Positions 8,691 through 16,569 of a stretch of DNA of 64,000 nt are shown piece by piece. Both the position numbers and the translations under genes were made by a program. Source of the stretch: Firmicutes bacterium TM09-10 (lineage in GTDB: Bacteria > Bacillota > Clostridia > Lachnospirales > Lachnospiraceae); the NCBI GenBank assembly GCA_003481005.1, contig QUKC01000003.1, positions 124,001 to 188,000 on the forward strand. Direction: 5' to 3'. The first letter of the stretch is position 1; the number at the start of each line of letters is the position of its first letter. Under the pieces are notes generated by a model that saw only the letters and a list, made by a program, of their open reading frames with translations, made no database searches and was not told the origin of the DNA.

Positions 8691-8850
8691 CAGTTTACTC
8701 GTGTCCTGCGACGGGCGAATTTCATGCTTGCATGAAAATTCGTCTGACGCAGGACACGAAGGAAGCGCCTCTCTATGAGCAAAAGAAGCGATGGCGCAGC
8801 CAGCGCGGCGAGCATCGAAGATGCGTTTTTGCGAATGGCGCGGTAAACTG
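8691..8850 (+). repeat. Family A structured repeat, copy A1
   Basis: A 160-base element bounded by terminal inverted repeats CAGTTTAC and GTAAACTG. Inside are a stem of about 30 bases (TCGTGTCCTGCG with CGCAGGACACGA, continuing inward to GCATG/CATGC), an outer GCGCC/GGCGC stem, a TGGC-GCA-GCCA hairpin and a GCATC-GAA-GATGC hairpin. Related copies are at 8868-9050 and 29121-29275. It has no credible gene. Confidence 0.85.
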
Positions 8851-8867
8851 TTGCGTAACCTCCCGGG

Positions 8868-9050
8868 ACGCGACGGGCGAATTTCATGCTTGCATGAAAA
8901 TTCGTCTGACGCAGGCCACGAAGGAAGCGCCACTCTATGAGCAAAAGAAGCGAAGGCGCAGCCAGCGCGGCGAGCATCGAAGATGCGATTCATGACAATA
9001 GAATGTTCGCGGAGTGTGCATTCTATTGTATTGCGAATGGCGCGGTAAAC
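8868..9050 (+). repeat. Family A structured repeat, copy A2, interrupted by a family E hairpin
   Basis: From CGACGGGCGAAT onward this copy is almost identical to A1, but its left terminal repeat is missing. Between GAAGATGCG and TTGCGAATGG it carries about 43 extra bases (8988-9030), a family E hairpin; in A1 the same junction holds only TTT. Confidence 0.85.
8988..9030 (+). repeat. Family E hairpin repeat, copy 2, inserted in repeat A2
   Basis: ATTCATGACAATAGAATG, a short GC-rich centre, then GCATTCTATTGT. Arms ACAATAGAATG and CATTCTATTGT pair over at least 11 bases. The uninterrupted sister copy A1 shows the empty site. Confidence 0.85.
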
Positions 9051-9061
9051 ACAGGAAGGAC

Positions 9062-10189
9062 TTATCGTGCCAGCTCCTCTTTTACCATGTCCAGTGCACT
9101 CCGGATAACTTTATCCATATCATAATATTTGTACTGTCCCAGGCGTCCGCCGAACAGGACATTTGCTTCCTTTTTCGCAAGCTCTGCATACTGTGCATAG
9201 AGTGCGCCGTTTTTCTCATCGTTGATCGGATAGTACGGTTCGTCACCCTTTTTCCAGGTCGTAGGATACTCTCTCGTGATGACGGTTCCTTCTCCGGTCT
9301 GGAACTCGAAATGCTTGTGCTCGATGATGCGGGTGTAAGGAACCTCGCGTTCCGTGTAGTTGACAACTGCGTTGCCCTGATAGTTATCCTCTTCCGGAAG
9401 CTCTTCGGTTTCAAACCGCAGGGAACGGTATTCAAGCGTCCCGAGGCGATAATGATAATACTCGTCGATCATACCGGTATAGAGCAGTCTGTCCCAGCTG
9501 TCCTGTTCGTCTGCAGTCCTGGCCGCATTGGCTGTCTGGTATTCCTGAAGGGAAACACCGATCAGAACCGGAATGTCTTCCAACAGTTTCTCAACAATCT
9601 GCGTATAACCACCCTCGGGGATTCCCTGAAAACGGTCATTAAAATAGTTGTTATCATAGGTAAACCGAAGTGGCAGGCGGCGGATAATAAACGCCGGAAG
9701 GTCTTTGCAGTCACGTCCCCACTGCTTCTCCGTATAGCCCTTGACGAGCTTTTCATAAACGTCGCGTCCCGCAAGCTGCAGTGCCTGCTCTTCCAGGTTC
9801 TGCGGCGTAATCCCGGCAAACTCCCCGGTCTGCTTTGCGATGATTTCCTTCGCCTCTTTCGGCGTCTTAATATTCCACATCCGGCTGAATGTGTTCATAT
9901 TAAAAGGAAGGTTATAGAGTTCATCCCGATAAACTGCAACCGGAGAATTGACATAGTGGTTGAACCGGGCATACTGGTTTACATAATTCCAAACTTCTTC
10001 ATCGGAAGTATGAAAAATATGGGCACCATACCGATGTACGTTGATGCCCATAACCTTTTCCGTATAAATATTCCCGGCAATATGATCTCTCTTCTCCACT
10101 ACCAGAACCTTACGTCCCTGTTTGTGCATCTCATGTGCAAATACAGCGCCGAAGAGCCCAGCTCCTGCAATCAGATAATCATAGTGCAT
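9062..10189 (-). CDS. glf: UDP-galactopyranose mutase
   Basis: A 375-residue flavoprotein that converts UDP-galactopyranose to UDP-galactofuranose for cell-surface glycans. The N-terminal FAD-binding GAGLFG (residues 8-13) and the KRDHIAGN segment are clear, as are GAHIFHTS, the NHYVNSPVAVY region and YNLPFNMNTF. The C-terminus keeps GRLGQYKYYDMD. The length is normal for Glf. GGAG lies 7 bases before the start. No glycosyltransferase gene is adjacent, so the galactofuranose acceptor is not shown. It follows the XRE regulator by 25 bases and is probably cotranscribed with it. Confidence 0.96.
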   Translation of the reverse strand: MHYDYLIAGAGLFGAVFAHEMHKQGRKVLVVEKRDHIAGNIYTEKVMGINVHRYGAHIFHTSDEEVWNYVNQYARFNHYVNSPVAVYRDELYNLPFNMNTFSRMWNIKTPKEAKEIIAKQTGEFAGITPQNLEEQALQLAGRDVYEKLVKGYTEKQWGRDCKDLPAFIIRRLPLRFTYDNNYFNDRFQGIPEGGYTQIVEKLLEDIPVLIGVSLQEYQTANAARTADEQDSWDRLLYTGMIDEYYHYRLGTLEYRSLRFETEELPEEDNYQGNAVVNYTEREVPYTRIIEHKHFEFQTGEGTVITREYPTTWKKGDEPYYPINDEKNGALYAQYAELAKKEANVLFGGRLGQYKYYDMDKVIRSALDMVKEELAR

Positions 10190-10214
10190 ACTTTGTCTCC
10201 TGCTTTGTCAGCGA

Positions 10215-10550
10215 TTATTTCGCTTTGTATTTTTTAATCTGCCCAAAGTCTTCCATCAGATCCATGACCTTGTCACGTCCTTCCTGGTTCAGCTTTACAT
10301 ATGCCTGCATGACACGGTTCTCCAGCAGCTGCTCGCTGATGGTGGTGTCTCTTTCCAAAGAGCTGAAGTCCACTGGATTTAAGTTCAGCTTATTGCACAT
10401 TTTGATTACGGTGCCATATGCCATGCCATCGATGCCTCTCTCCAGCGCCGTTACCAATGTGCTGTAAGGAATCTGCATATCCATCGCAAACTGTCTTACA
10501 CTTCTGTACTGACTTAAAATTTCCTTTTTCAGAATTTGTGCCTTCGTCAT
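10215..10550 (-). CDS. XRE family helix-turn-helix regulator
   Basis: A 111-residue protein with an N-terminal helix-turn-helix (SVRQFAMDMQIPYSTLVTAL, residues 17-36, then GIDGMAYGTVIKMCNKL) and a short C-terminal helical tail. It resembles small single-domain Xre-type DNA-binding proteins common in Clostridia. It lies upstream of glf in the same direction, with two tandem promoter candidates before it. One of them overlaps a perfect GTGTTGCAACAC dyad that could be its own operator. Target genes beyond this operon are unknown. Confidence 0.85.
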   Translation of the reverse strand: MTKAQILKKEILSQYRSVRQFAMDMQIPYSTLVTALERGIDGMAYGTVIKMCNKLNLNPVDFSSLERDTTISEQLLENRVMQAYVKLNQEGRDKVMDLMEDFGQIKKYKAK

Positions 10551-10616
10551 TTCTTTCCCTCCATTGTTGTTTCGTAAATCATCTTGTCATGAATTGACTT
10601 ATGGGCTCACCGTTCT

Positions 10617-10645
10617 ATTGTACACAACGGCATCGCGTGTTGCAA
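10617..10645 (-). promoter_or_regulatory. Proximal promoter of the XRE-glf unit with overlapping palindrome
   Basis: On the minus strand TTGCAA (10640-10645), 17 bases, TACAAT (10617-10622). The -35 lies in the perfect dyad GTGTTGCAACAC (10638-10649). Confidence 0.6.
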
Positions 10646-10724
10646 CACTCTCTTCTCAAAATTGTAAATTCATTCTTAGAGAAAGAGAGCCCCCTTCTCT
10701 TATTCTTCCCTACAACTAATCGAT

Positions 10725-10753
10725 ATTTTACTGTAATTTCTTCGCTTTGTCAA
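10725..10753 (-). promoter_or_regulatory. Distal promoter of the XRE-glf unit
   Basis: On the minus strand TTGACA (10748-10753), 17 bases, TAAAAT (10725-10730), a near-consensus sigma-A promoter about 175 bases upstream of the XRE start. Confidence 0.6.
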
Positions 10754-10835
10754 TTTTCTTTTGTAAATATATCATACAAAACCCAGACCATTTTTCTGTG
10801 CAAACTTACTATCCAGGGCAGGTTTAAAGTTTCTT

Positions 10836-11516
10836 TTATTCGTCTTCCACCAGCCGCATTCCGGCAGTTTCCGTCACTGGAAGCGAAAAGACGATCGACT
10901 TTGCCTTGCTTTCCAGCCCCGCCTTTTCCATGATCGCTTTCATAATTGCATTTTTGTCACAGTTCTTGACGACAATCAGGATCATCTCTTTTTCGGTTGC
11001 AAGGGAAAAGCCGAGGAACTGCTCCGCTTTCTGCATGCCGGTTCCCTTTGCATGAATGACCGTTCCGCCCGCCGCGTTCGCGCTGTGCGCCGCTTCCATG
11101 ATATATTCCGTGTAGCCCTGATTCGCCACCACTACCAGAAGTTCATACTTTGTGTCCTTCAATGTGCTTTCCTCTCCTTTTTCAAATCCACGCCCTTCCG
11201 TCAGAAACTGCAGCTGCTTCTTGCCGCCGATGCTGCTGACTGGAATCACAAAGGCGATTCCGGTTCCGGGGATATCAATTTTCAGCCGCTTTTCCAGCCC
11301 GCTGCGGATTTCCTTCCATTCTCTGCCTGTCACGAACGCAAACTGGATTGCTTTTTCCGCCGCTTCCAGACCGAAGGAATCCAGCACCTCGCTCGTCGCC
11401 GTTCCCCTGCCCAACGTCACCATCGTCACAGTCACGCCGTATTCTTTATAAAATGCCAGAAGCCGGCGGTGAAAATTCCGGTCACTGATCGTAACCATTA
11501 AATATAATTCGCTCAT
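10836..11516 (-). CDS. PII-like protein with two tandem PII domains
   Basis: A 226-residue protein made of two ferredoxin-like PII-type halves: about 1-100 (MSELYLMVTISDRNFHRRLL...GRGTAT...) and about 116-226 (KYELLVVVANQGYTEYIMEAA...GGTVIHAKGTG...). Each half has the repeated strand-helix pattern and a Gly-rich T-loop end. PII proteins sense nucleotides and metabolites and gate membrane transporters. Canonical PII has one domain of about 112 residues, so this is a fused tandem form. It lies directly downstream of the DUF1538 membrane protein, its probable target. GAGGATAA precedes the start. Confidence 0.75.
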   Translation of the reverse strand: MSELYLMVTISDRNFHRRLLAFYKEYGVTVTMVTLGRGTATSEVLDSFGLEAAEKAIQFAFVTGREWKEIRSGLEKRLKIDIPGTGIAFVIPVSSIGGKKQLQFLTEGRGFEKGEESTLKDTKYELLVVVANQGYTEYIMEAAHSANAAGGTVIHAKGTGMQKAEQFLGFSLATEKEMILIVVKNCDKNAIMKAIMEKAGLESKAKSIVFSLPVTETAGMRLVEDE

Positions 11517-11551
11517 TTATCCTCACATTCCGCAGCGTTGCGCTGCGTATA

Positions 11552-11729
11552 TTCTCTGCAGCACGGCGCTCCTATATCCTCTGCTTCCTTCCTGCCTCTC
11601 CGTGCTGCCATCGCTGTAATACGCGCTCCCCGCGCGTATGTTCTCTGCAGCACGGCGCTCCTATATCCTCTACTTCCTTCCTGCCTCTCCGTGCTGCCAT
11701 CGCTGTAATACGCGCTCCCCGCGCGTATT
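11552..11729 (-). repeat. Two tandem copies of an 89-base unit with internal hairpins
   Basis: Units 11552-11640 and 11641-11729 are nearly identical (one clear difference, CTGCTTCC against CTACTTCC). Each has a GCAGCACGG/CCGTGCTGC stem. A GTAATACGCG/CGCGTATTAC hairpin lies at the end of the unit next to DUF1538, and the DUF1538 stop codon falls within it. The block fills the space between DUF1538 and the PII-like gene. Confidence 0.85.
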
Positions 11730-13257
11730 ACAGCTCGATGATTGCATCGTCATCCAGCAGGTCGAAGGCATAGGCAGGCGCAGGAACCGCTGCTGTCTTT
11801 TTCTTTTCTGCCAGTTTGGAATACAGCCCCATCACCTGAATCGTGATAAGCGGCGTCATCGCAACCATCGCTACTACGCCAAACGCATCCGTTACGATGT
11901 TACCGCCGAGCGCCACACACGCCCCCTGTGCCAGTGGTAACAGAAATGCCGCCGTCATGGGTCCGGAAGCAACACCGCCGGAGTCAAATGCGATCGCCGT
12001 ATAGATTTTCGGTACAAAAAACGAGATCACAAGGGCGATCGTATAGCCCGGAATTAGAATCCAGAGAATTGAAATGCCGGTCAGCACGCGGATCATCGCA
12101 ATTCCGAGGGAGATCGCCACACCTGCGGAAAGCGCCGTACCCATTGCACGCGCCGGGATCGCACCGTCCGTGATTTCTTCAACCTGTTTGTTCAGGACAT
12201 AAACGGCAGGCTCCGCTTTTACGATGAAGTAACCCATCACCATCGCAATCGGCACAATTACCCACGGATGGGAAAGCCCCGCCAACACCTGTCCCAGATA
12301 GTTGCCCGCCGGCATAAAGCCGACGTTTACGCCGGTCAAAAACAGCACCAGACCGATATAGGTATAAACCAGACCGATCAGGATTCTCGTCAGGTTTCTG
12401 CCCGAAAGCTTCAGGATCAATGCCTGGAACACTGCAAAAAACAGCACGATCGGAAGCAGGGACAGTGCGATTTCTTTCATATATGTAGGAAGCTCTACCG
12501 CAAACAGGTTCCACAACTGCTTTGAATCTGTGATTTCCGGGATTACAGGAGGCGTATACGCCGCGCTGTCCGGATTGTAAATCAACCCCAACATCATGAC
12601 TGCCAGGATCGGACCGATCGAACACAGCGCAACCAGACCGAAGCTGTCATCCGCTGCATGGCGGTCGCTTCGCGTTGCAGAAATACCAACGCCCAGCGCC
12701 ATAATAAACGGCACCGTCATCGGTCCCGTGGTCACACCGCCGGAATCGAAGGCTACACTCAAAAATTCTTTGGGAACAAAAAACGCGAGAATAAAAATCA
12801 CCGCATAGAAGCAGACAAGCAAAGGGGGCAGCGCGATGCTGAACAGCATACGGAGAAGCGCCACCACAAGAAACACACCGACTCCGCAAGCAACTGCGAG
12901 AATCAATGTCAGATTCGGAACAGCCGGAACCTGCTGTGCAAGCACCTGCAGATCCGGTTCAGATATTGTAATAATAAAGCCCAGCAAAAAAGACAGCGCC
13001 ACAACGACCCACAGCTTTTTGGACTGTGTCATCGCCGTGCCGACCCGTTCTCCCATCGGGGACATTGCAAGCTCCGCGCCAAGCGTGAAAAACACGATTC
13101 CGGCGATCAGCAATATCCCTCCGATCAGAAAACACAGCAAAATACTCGGAGAAATCGGCGCAATCGTAAAGGATAGCAGCAGCACCAGCCCGATGATGGG
13201 CAGCACTGCCTGCAGCGCCTCCTTCAGCTTTTCTTTCAGTTTTTTTCGGATTCCCAA
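11728..13257 (-). CDS. DUF1538 family membrane protein with two homologous halves
   Basis: About 509 residues with many membrane segments. The two halves each carry the same signature: AFDSGGVTTGPMT in the first (near residue 170) and AFDSGGVASGPMT in the second (near residue 420), showing an internal duplication. The fold suggests an inverted-repeat transporter, but the substrate of DUF1538 proteins is not known to me. I start at TTG 13257, preceded by AGGTG at 5 bases. An upstream in-frame GTG at 13302 lies inside a family E repeat, so those first 15 codons look repeat-derived. The downstream PII-like gene suggests gating by a PII protein. Confidence 0.85.
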   Translation of the reverse strand: MGIRKKLKEKLKEALQAVLPIIGLVLLLSFTIAPISPSILLCFLIGGILLIAGIVFFTLGAELAMSPMGERVGTAMTQSKKLWVVVALSFLLGFIITISEPDLQVLAQQVPAVPNLTLILAVACGVGVFLVVALLRMLFSIALPPLLVCFYAVIFILAFFVPKEFLSVAFDSGGVTTGPMTVPFIMALGVGISATRSDRHAADDSFGLVALCSIGPILAVMMLGLIYNPDSAAYTPPVIPEITDSKQLWNLFAVELPTYMKEIALSLLPIVLFFAVFQALILKLSGRNLTRILIGLVYTYIGLVLFLTGVNVGFMPAGNYLGQVLAGLSHPWVIVPIAMVMGYFIVKAEPAVYVLNKQVEEITDGAIPARAMGTALSAGVAISLGIAMIRVLTGISILWILIPGYTIALVISFFVPKIYTAIAFDSGGVASGPMTAAFLLPLAQGACVALGGNIVTDAFGVVAMVAMTPLITIQVMGLYSKLAEKKKTAAVPAPAYAFDLLDDDAIIEL

Positions 13258-13289
13258 ACAGTCACCTGACCTTTCCTTTATTTCCGGCA

Positions 13290-13362
13290 ATGGAATGCTC
13301 ACAGAGCGCGCATTCTATTTATTCATGACAATAGAATGCTCGCAGAGCGTGCATTCTATTGT
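13290..13362 (+). repeat. Family E hairpin repeats, copies 3a (partial) and 3b, in tandem
   Basis: 13290-13320 is a partial copy (GGAATGCTCACAGAGCGCG, CATTCTATT); 13321-13362 is full length, with arms ACAATAGAATGC and GCATTCTATTGT and centre TCGCAGAGCGT. Copy 3b supplies the TAG stop of telA, read on the minus strand. Confidence 0.85.
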
Positions 13363-14531
13363 TTCGTTCTGCTCATCTCCATCAGTTTGTTGCGCATGGT
13401 TGTTTCGATCTGTGTCAGCTCTGCTTCCGCTTCGCGGCGTTTGTTTCTGCCATCTTCCTGAATCTGCAGCACTTCATCCAGCGTGGAGATCAGGGTTTCG
13501 TTCGTCTGCTTTAACGTTTCAATATCTACGATACCGCGTTCAGACTCTTTTGCCGTCTCAACGGTTGCAAGCTTTAAGGTTTCCGCATTCTTTTTCAGCA
13601 GGGTATTGGTCATATCCGTCACTTCACGCTGTGCCTTGGCTGCCTGCGCGGAGTGCTCGACGCCAATCGCCAGCACCATCTGGCTCTTCCAGAGCGGAAT
13701 CGTGTTGACCAGCGTGGACTGGATCTTTTCAGACATTGCAGTATCGTTGCTCTGGATCAGTCTGATCTGGGGCGCCATCTGCATGGAAATTGTCCGCGTC
13801 AGCTCCAGGTCGTAAATCTTTTTCTCAAAACGATTGCACAGCTCTGCCAGATCCTTCGCCTTCTGCGTGTCCTCCGGCAGTCCGCTTTCTTCTGCGCGTT
13901 TGATCAGTTCCGGAAGCTCCTGCTCCTTTACCTGCTGGATCTTTTCTTTTCCGGCAAGGATGTACATGGAAAGCTCTTTATAATAGGTGAGATTCAGCTG
14001 ATACATCTGATCCAGCATTGCCGCATCCTTCAGCAGCTGAATCTGGTGTCCTTCCAGCACCTTACAAATTTTATCCACATTAACTTCTGCTTTGGCATAT
14101 TTTGCTTTCATATTTGCGATCTTATTGCCGCCTTTTTTGAACAGTCCGAGGAAGCCCTTTTCCTCGTCACCGTCCTCGATGCTCTTTAATTCGTTCACAA
14201 CGGCGGTCAGCTCGTTGCCGATCTCGCCAAGATCCTTTGTCCGGACGTTGCCCAGAGCTGATTCTGAAAAATCTGCGATCTTCTTCTGGGAGCTTGCGCC
14301 ATACTGCAGCACCATCTGGGAATTCGTGATGTCAATCTGCTTGACAAAGGCATCCACCTGCTTCTGTTCCTGGGGAGTTAAAATCGCCTTTATTTTTTCT
14401 TTTTCATCAACCGGCTGCACCGCTTCTTCTTTTTCCACAACTGCCGGTTCTTCCTTTTCCTCTGTAAAAGGCTCCAGAGTCAGGGTCGGTGCAGGCGCTT
14501 CCTGCAGCATCTTTTCCATATCTTCGTTCAT
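13356..14531 (-). CDS. Toxic anion resistance protein, TelA/KlaA family
   Basis: A 391-residue, largely helical cytoplasmic protein of the TelA family. The N-terminal 45 residues are acidic and Pro-rich; the rest has family text such as VDAFVKQIDITNSQMVLQYG and SMQMAPQIRLIQSNDTAMSEKIQSTLVNTIPLWKSQ-type helices (split here for length). TelA was linked to tellurite resistance on plasmids, but chromosomal members next to xpaC are widespread and their role is unclear. It lies 3 bases after xpaC. Its last codon and TAG stop fall inside a family E hairpin, so the original C-terminus may have been altered. Confidence 0.88.
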   Translation of the reverse strand: MNEDMEKMLQEAPAPTLTLEPFTEEKEEPAVVEKEEAVQPVDEKEKIKAILTPQEQKQVDAFVKQIDITNSQMVLQYGASSQKKIADFSESALGNVRTKDLGEIGNELTAVVNELKSIEDGDEEKGFLGLFKKGGNKIANMKAKYAKAEVNVDKICKVLEGHQIQLLKDAAMLDQMYQLNLTYYKELSMYILAGKEKIQQVKEQELPELIKRAEESGLPEDTQKAKDLAELCNRFEKKIYDLELTRTISMQMAPQIRLIQSNDTAMSEKIQSTLVNTIPLWKSQMVLAIGVEHSAQAAKAQREVTDMTNTLLKKNAETLKLATVETAKESERGIVDIETLKQTNETLISTLDEVLQIQEDGRNKRREAEAELTQIETTMRNKLMEMSRTKQ

Positions 14532-14534
14532 CGG

Positions 14535-15908
14535 TTACTCCTCCTGTTTTTCAAAATCACTCTTCATATACCCGTCCTGCGCCAGCACTGTTTTCAGCAC
14601 CCTTGCATCTGCTGACGCTTCAAATGCCGCGTTCTGATACAGATCGTCCAGAAGCTTTTCAAACGCTTCGTTAATCGTATCCATCGTCTTTTCGATCTCT
14701 TCCTTAGCGGTGCGGATGTTCTCGCCCTCAACCCCGGCGCTGTCAAATTCTGCATAGGATTCCACAAGCTTGACCGTCGTAGGAAGATAATACTCCATAA
14801 ATCGCCGCATCTGGTCGCTCTTCTCCGGATGCTCCCGAAGCGTCTGAAAAATTCTTTTCAGCAGGTAATCCAGCTTGTAAAGCTTGTTGGAAATCACCTC
14901 TCCCGGGATCTGGATGTTTAACTCCCGAAGCCGCTCCATGTAGGCCTGGCCGTCTTTTTCGATCTGCGCCTCTTTTGTCAGCGCTTCCTCACTGTGGGCC
15001 GCTGCACCATCAGCTGTCTGGTTCTGTCCGGCAGCCTTGCCATCTGCACGGTTTGCTCCGCCAGCACTTTGCCCGACGTCCGCTGTCAGCTCTTTGCGTT
15101 TTTTCTCCGCAAGTTGCTGTTCATATTCTTCTTTTTCCTCAAGATACTGCTCCCATGTCTCGTCATCGATGACAAAAATATCGTTTTTCTCATCCATGTG
15201 TCCTTCCGGGAACATGCCACTCTCGATCATCGTCCGAATATCCCGTCCCAGCTTCTTTGGAGTCCATCCGGTTTTTTCAGAAAGCTCAGAAATTCGGATA
15301 TACATTTCCTCCCCTGCAAGCTTCAGATATCGTTCTGCTCTTCCAAGCCGTTTGCAGAGTCCTCCGCCGCGTTTTAATACACCTCCGCAGGCTGCTGCCA
15401 TAAGACCGAACAATATGGTCATCCCACCCAGAGACGCGCTGGAGGTTGCTGCCCAAATGATCGCCATGATCAGTGCGGTCAGCCCGAAGGTTCCAAGCCC
15501 GATCCCTCCAAATACGCTCAGTAAAACACCACTGACTTTACCCTTTTTTACAAAAATCTGCGGCACGTTGATCGTGTTCTTATAAACGACCGTGCCGTCC
15601 GGGCGCTGATACTGCTTCGCCGTCGTATAACGCTGCTTCTGCTCCATCTGTCGTCTGTATGGCGACTGCGATGTGCTGTAGGAAGAAGCGATACTGCGCT
15701 TGGCGGATTTGTATTCCACGGTTTTGTCCGTTCGCTTATAAACCCGTTCGTGCGCCTGATTGACCTGCCAGCGCACCTCATCCAGCGCTCCGTTTACGGA
15801 ATCATTGATGACATGGTTTAGTTGTCCGAAGTCACCTGAATTTACCGCATCCTGTACTGCATCCTTGATTCTGTCTCCAATTTCCGAAAAATCCTGTTTG
15901 TCGCTCAT
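14535..15908 (-). CDS. XpaC family protein (5-bromo-4-chloroindolyl phosphate hydrolysis family)
   Basis: About 457 residues. The N-terminal 100 residues are polar; two or three membrane segments follow (GVLLSVFGGIGLGTFGLTAL and IIWAATSSASLGGMTILFGL). A winged-helix-like region (ISELSEKTGWTPKKLGRDIR) and a long charged coiled coil come next, and the XpaC domain lies in the C-terminal third. XpaC was named from a Bacillus activity on X-phosphate; the true role is unknown. The pairing with TelA is a recurrent one in Firmicutes. The ATG with GGAG 6 bases upstream is chosen over an earlier TTG. Confidence 0.85.
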   Translation of the reverse strand: MSDKQDFSEIGDRIKDAVQDAVNSGDFGQLNHVINDSVNGALDEVRWQVNQAHERVYKRTDKTVEYKSAKRSIASSYSTSQSPYRRQMEQKQRYTTAKQYQRPDGTVVYKNTINVPQIFVKKGKVSGVLLSVFGGIGLGTFGLTALIMAIIWAATSSASLGGMTILFGLMAAACGGVLKRGGGLCKRLGRAERYLKLAGEEMYIRISELSEKTGWTPKKLGRDIRTMIESGMFPEGHMDEKNDIFVIDDETWEQYLEEKEEYEQQLAEKKRKELTADVGQSAGGANRADGKAAGQNQTADGAAAHSEEALTKEAQIEKDGQAYMERLRELNIQIPGEVISNKLYKLDYLLKRIFQTLREHPEKSDQMRRFMEYYLPTTVKLVESYAEFDSAGVEGENIRTAKEEIEKTMDTINEAFEKLLDDLYQNAAFEASADARVLKTVLAQDGYMKSDFEKQEE

Positions 15909-15955
15909 ATCCTGCTCCAATTCATTCCGATTGCCCTAAATTCGCATCTGCTCTC

Positions 15956-15984
15956 AGGATATCATAAATCCGCCGCCTTGTAAA
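15956..15984 (-). promoter_or_regulatory. Candidate promoter of xpaC-telA, overlapping a GC-rich hairpin
   Basis: On the minus strand TTTACA (15979-15984), 17 bases, TATCCT (15956-15961). The spacer and -35 lie in a hairpin whose arms CCGCCGCC (15970-15977) and GGCGGCGG (15990-15997) are perfect, so the element may instead be an old terminator. Confidence 0.35.
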
Positions 15985-16035
15985 ACATTGGCGGCGGATA
16001 TGTGTATAAACTTTTTATTAAGATTCCAGTTTTCT

Positions 16036-16473
16036 TCAGGTTTCGGTCAAATTTTCCAGCATCCGGCAGATTCCGGCATCCAGCGCTTTCAGTTCTTTTT
16101 CAGTCAGCCCGCTGCACATCTTTTTTTCCGTTTCGCGAAAGCAGCTGCAGACCTCTGCTGCCGTCTCCCTTCCCTCCTCTGTCAAAAAGATCTGGCACTC
16201 CCGACGCGACTGTGGATTGATGCGCCGCTCCAGAAGCCCTTTTTCCGCCAGCCGGTCCAGCGTGCGCGAGAGCGTCGTCACATCGAGGTGACAGTTCTCT
16301 GCAATTTCCCGCTGACTGCAGCCGTCTTCTGTCAAAAGGTACATCAAAATCCGCGGCTGTCCCTGCCCGATCGTCAGCCCCAGCCGTAAATATTCCGGAC
16401 GCATCAGTTCCCTGCGCCGGTTTTCCAGTCTGAAAATATGCTCCTGCAGACTTTGTCTGATATCTTTTTCCAT
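16036..16473 (-). CDS. MarR family transcriptional regulator
   Basis: A 145-residue winged-helix regulator: the DNA-binding core is GCSQREIAENCHLDVTTLSR followed by the wing LEERINPQSRRECQIFLTEEGR-like region (LLERRINPQSRRECQIF). The start MEKDIRQ has GAGGG 5 bases upstream; a Met four codons earlier is possible. It lies downstream of the two ABC exporter genes and in the same direction. MarR proteins commonly control such pumps. A family C repeat lies immediately upstream, replacing the usual short gap. Confidence 0.9.
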   Translation of the reverse strand: MEKDIRQSLQEHIFRLENRRRELMRPEYLRLGLTIGQGQPRILMYLLTEDGCSQREIAENCHLDVTTLSRTLDRLAEKGLLERRINPQSRRECQIFLTEEGRETAAEVCSCFRETEKKMCSGLTEKELKALDAGICRMLENLTET

Positions 16474-16480
16474 ATATTCC

Positions 16481-16545
16481 CTCATTTCTGCGCACGCTTT
16501 TTGCGCATGTCAAGTTTGTGTCAAGTGCGCGCAGAGAAACTGCAA
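16481..16545 (-). repeat. Family C repeat, copy 1, upstream of marR-like gene
   Basis: About 60 bases nearly identical to 22671-22730. Arms TCTGCGCAC and GTGCGCGCAGA pair; the centre holds GCTTTTTGCGC and AAGTTTGTGTCAAG. The copy ends at the ribosome-binding site of the regulator. Confidence 0.85.
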
Positions 16546-16569
16546 CACGTGCAACCGGCACCGTAGGCA

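Noticed and set aside
8384..8995. ORFs on both strands through the repeat block 8384-8995
   Set aside because: They translate family A repeats and the rpmG leader, with repeated peptide text only because the DNA is repeated.
9014..10237. Long plus-strand ORF (407 codons) opposite glf
   Set aside because: It is antisense to a clear glf gene and its composition is that of a shadow frame.
10588..10622. Possible further family E copy (TGTCATGAATT ... TTCTATTGT)
   Set aside because: Only the ends resemble the family; the centre does not match and the region is explained by the XRE promoter.
11552..11729. Possible CRISPR array
   Set aside because: Only two 89-base direct copies with no spacers of regular length and no cas genes.
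13356..14531. True tellurite resistance determinant
   Set aside because: Chromosomal TelA-XpaC pairs are common in Firmicutes and nothing else here supports tellurite resistance.
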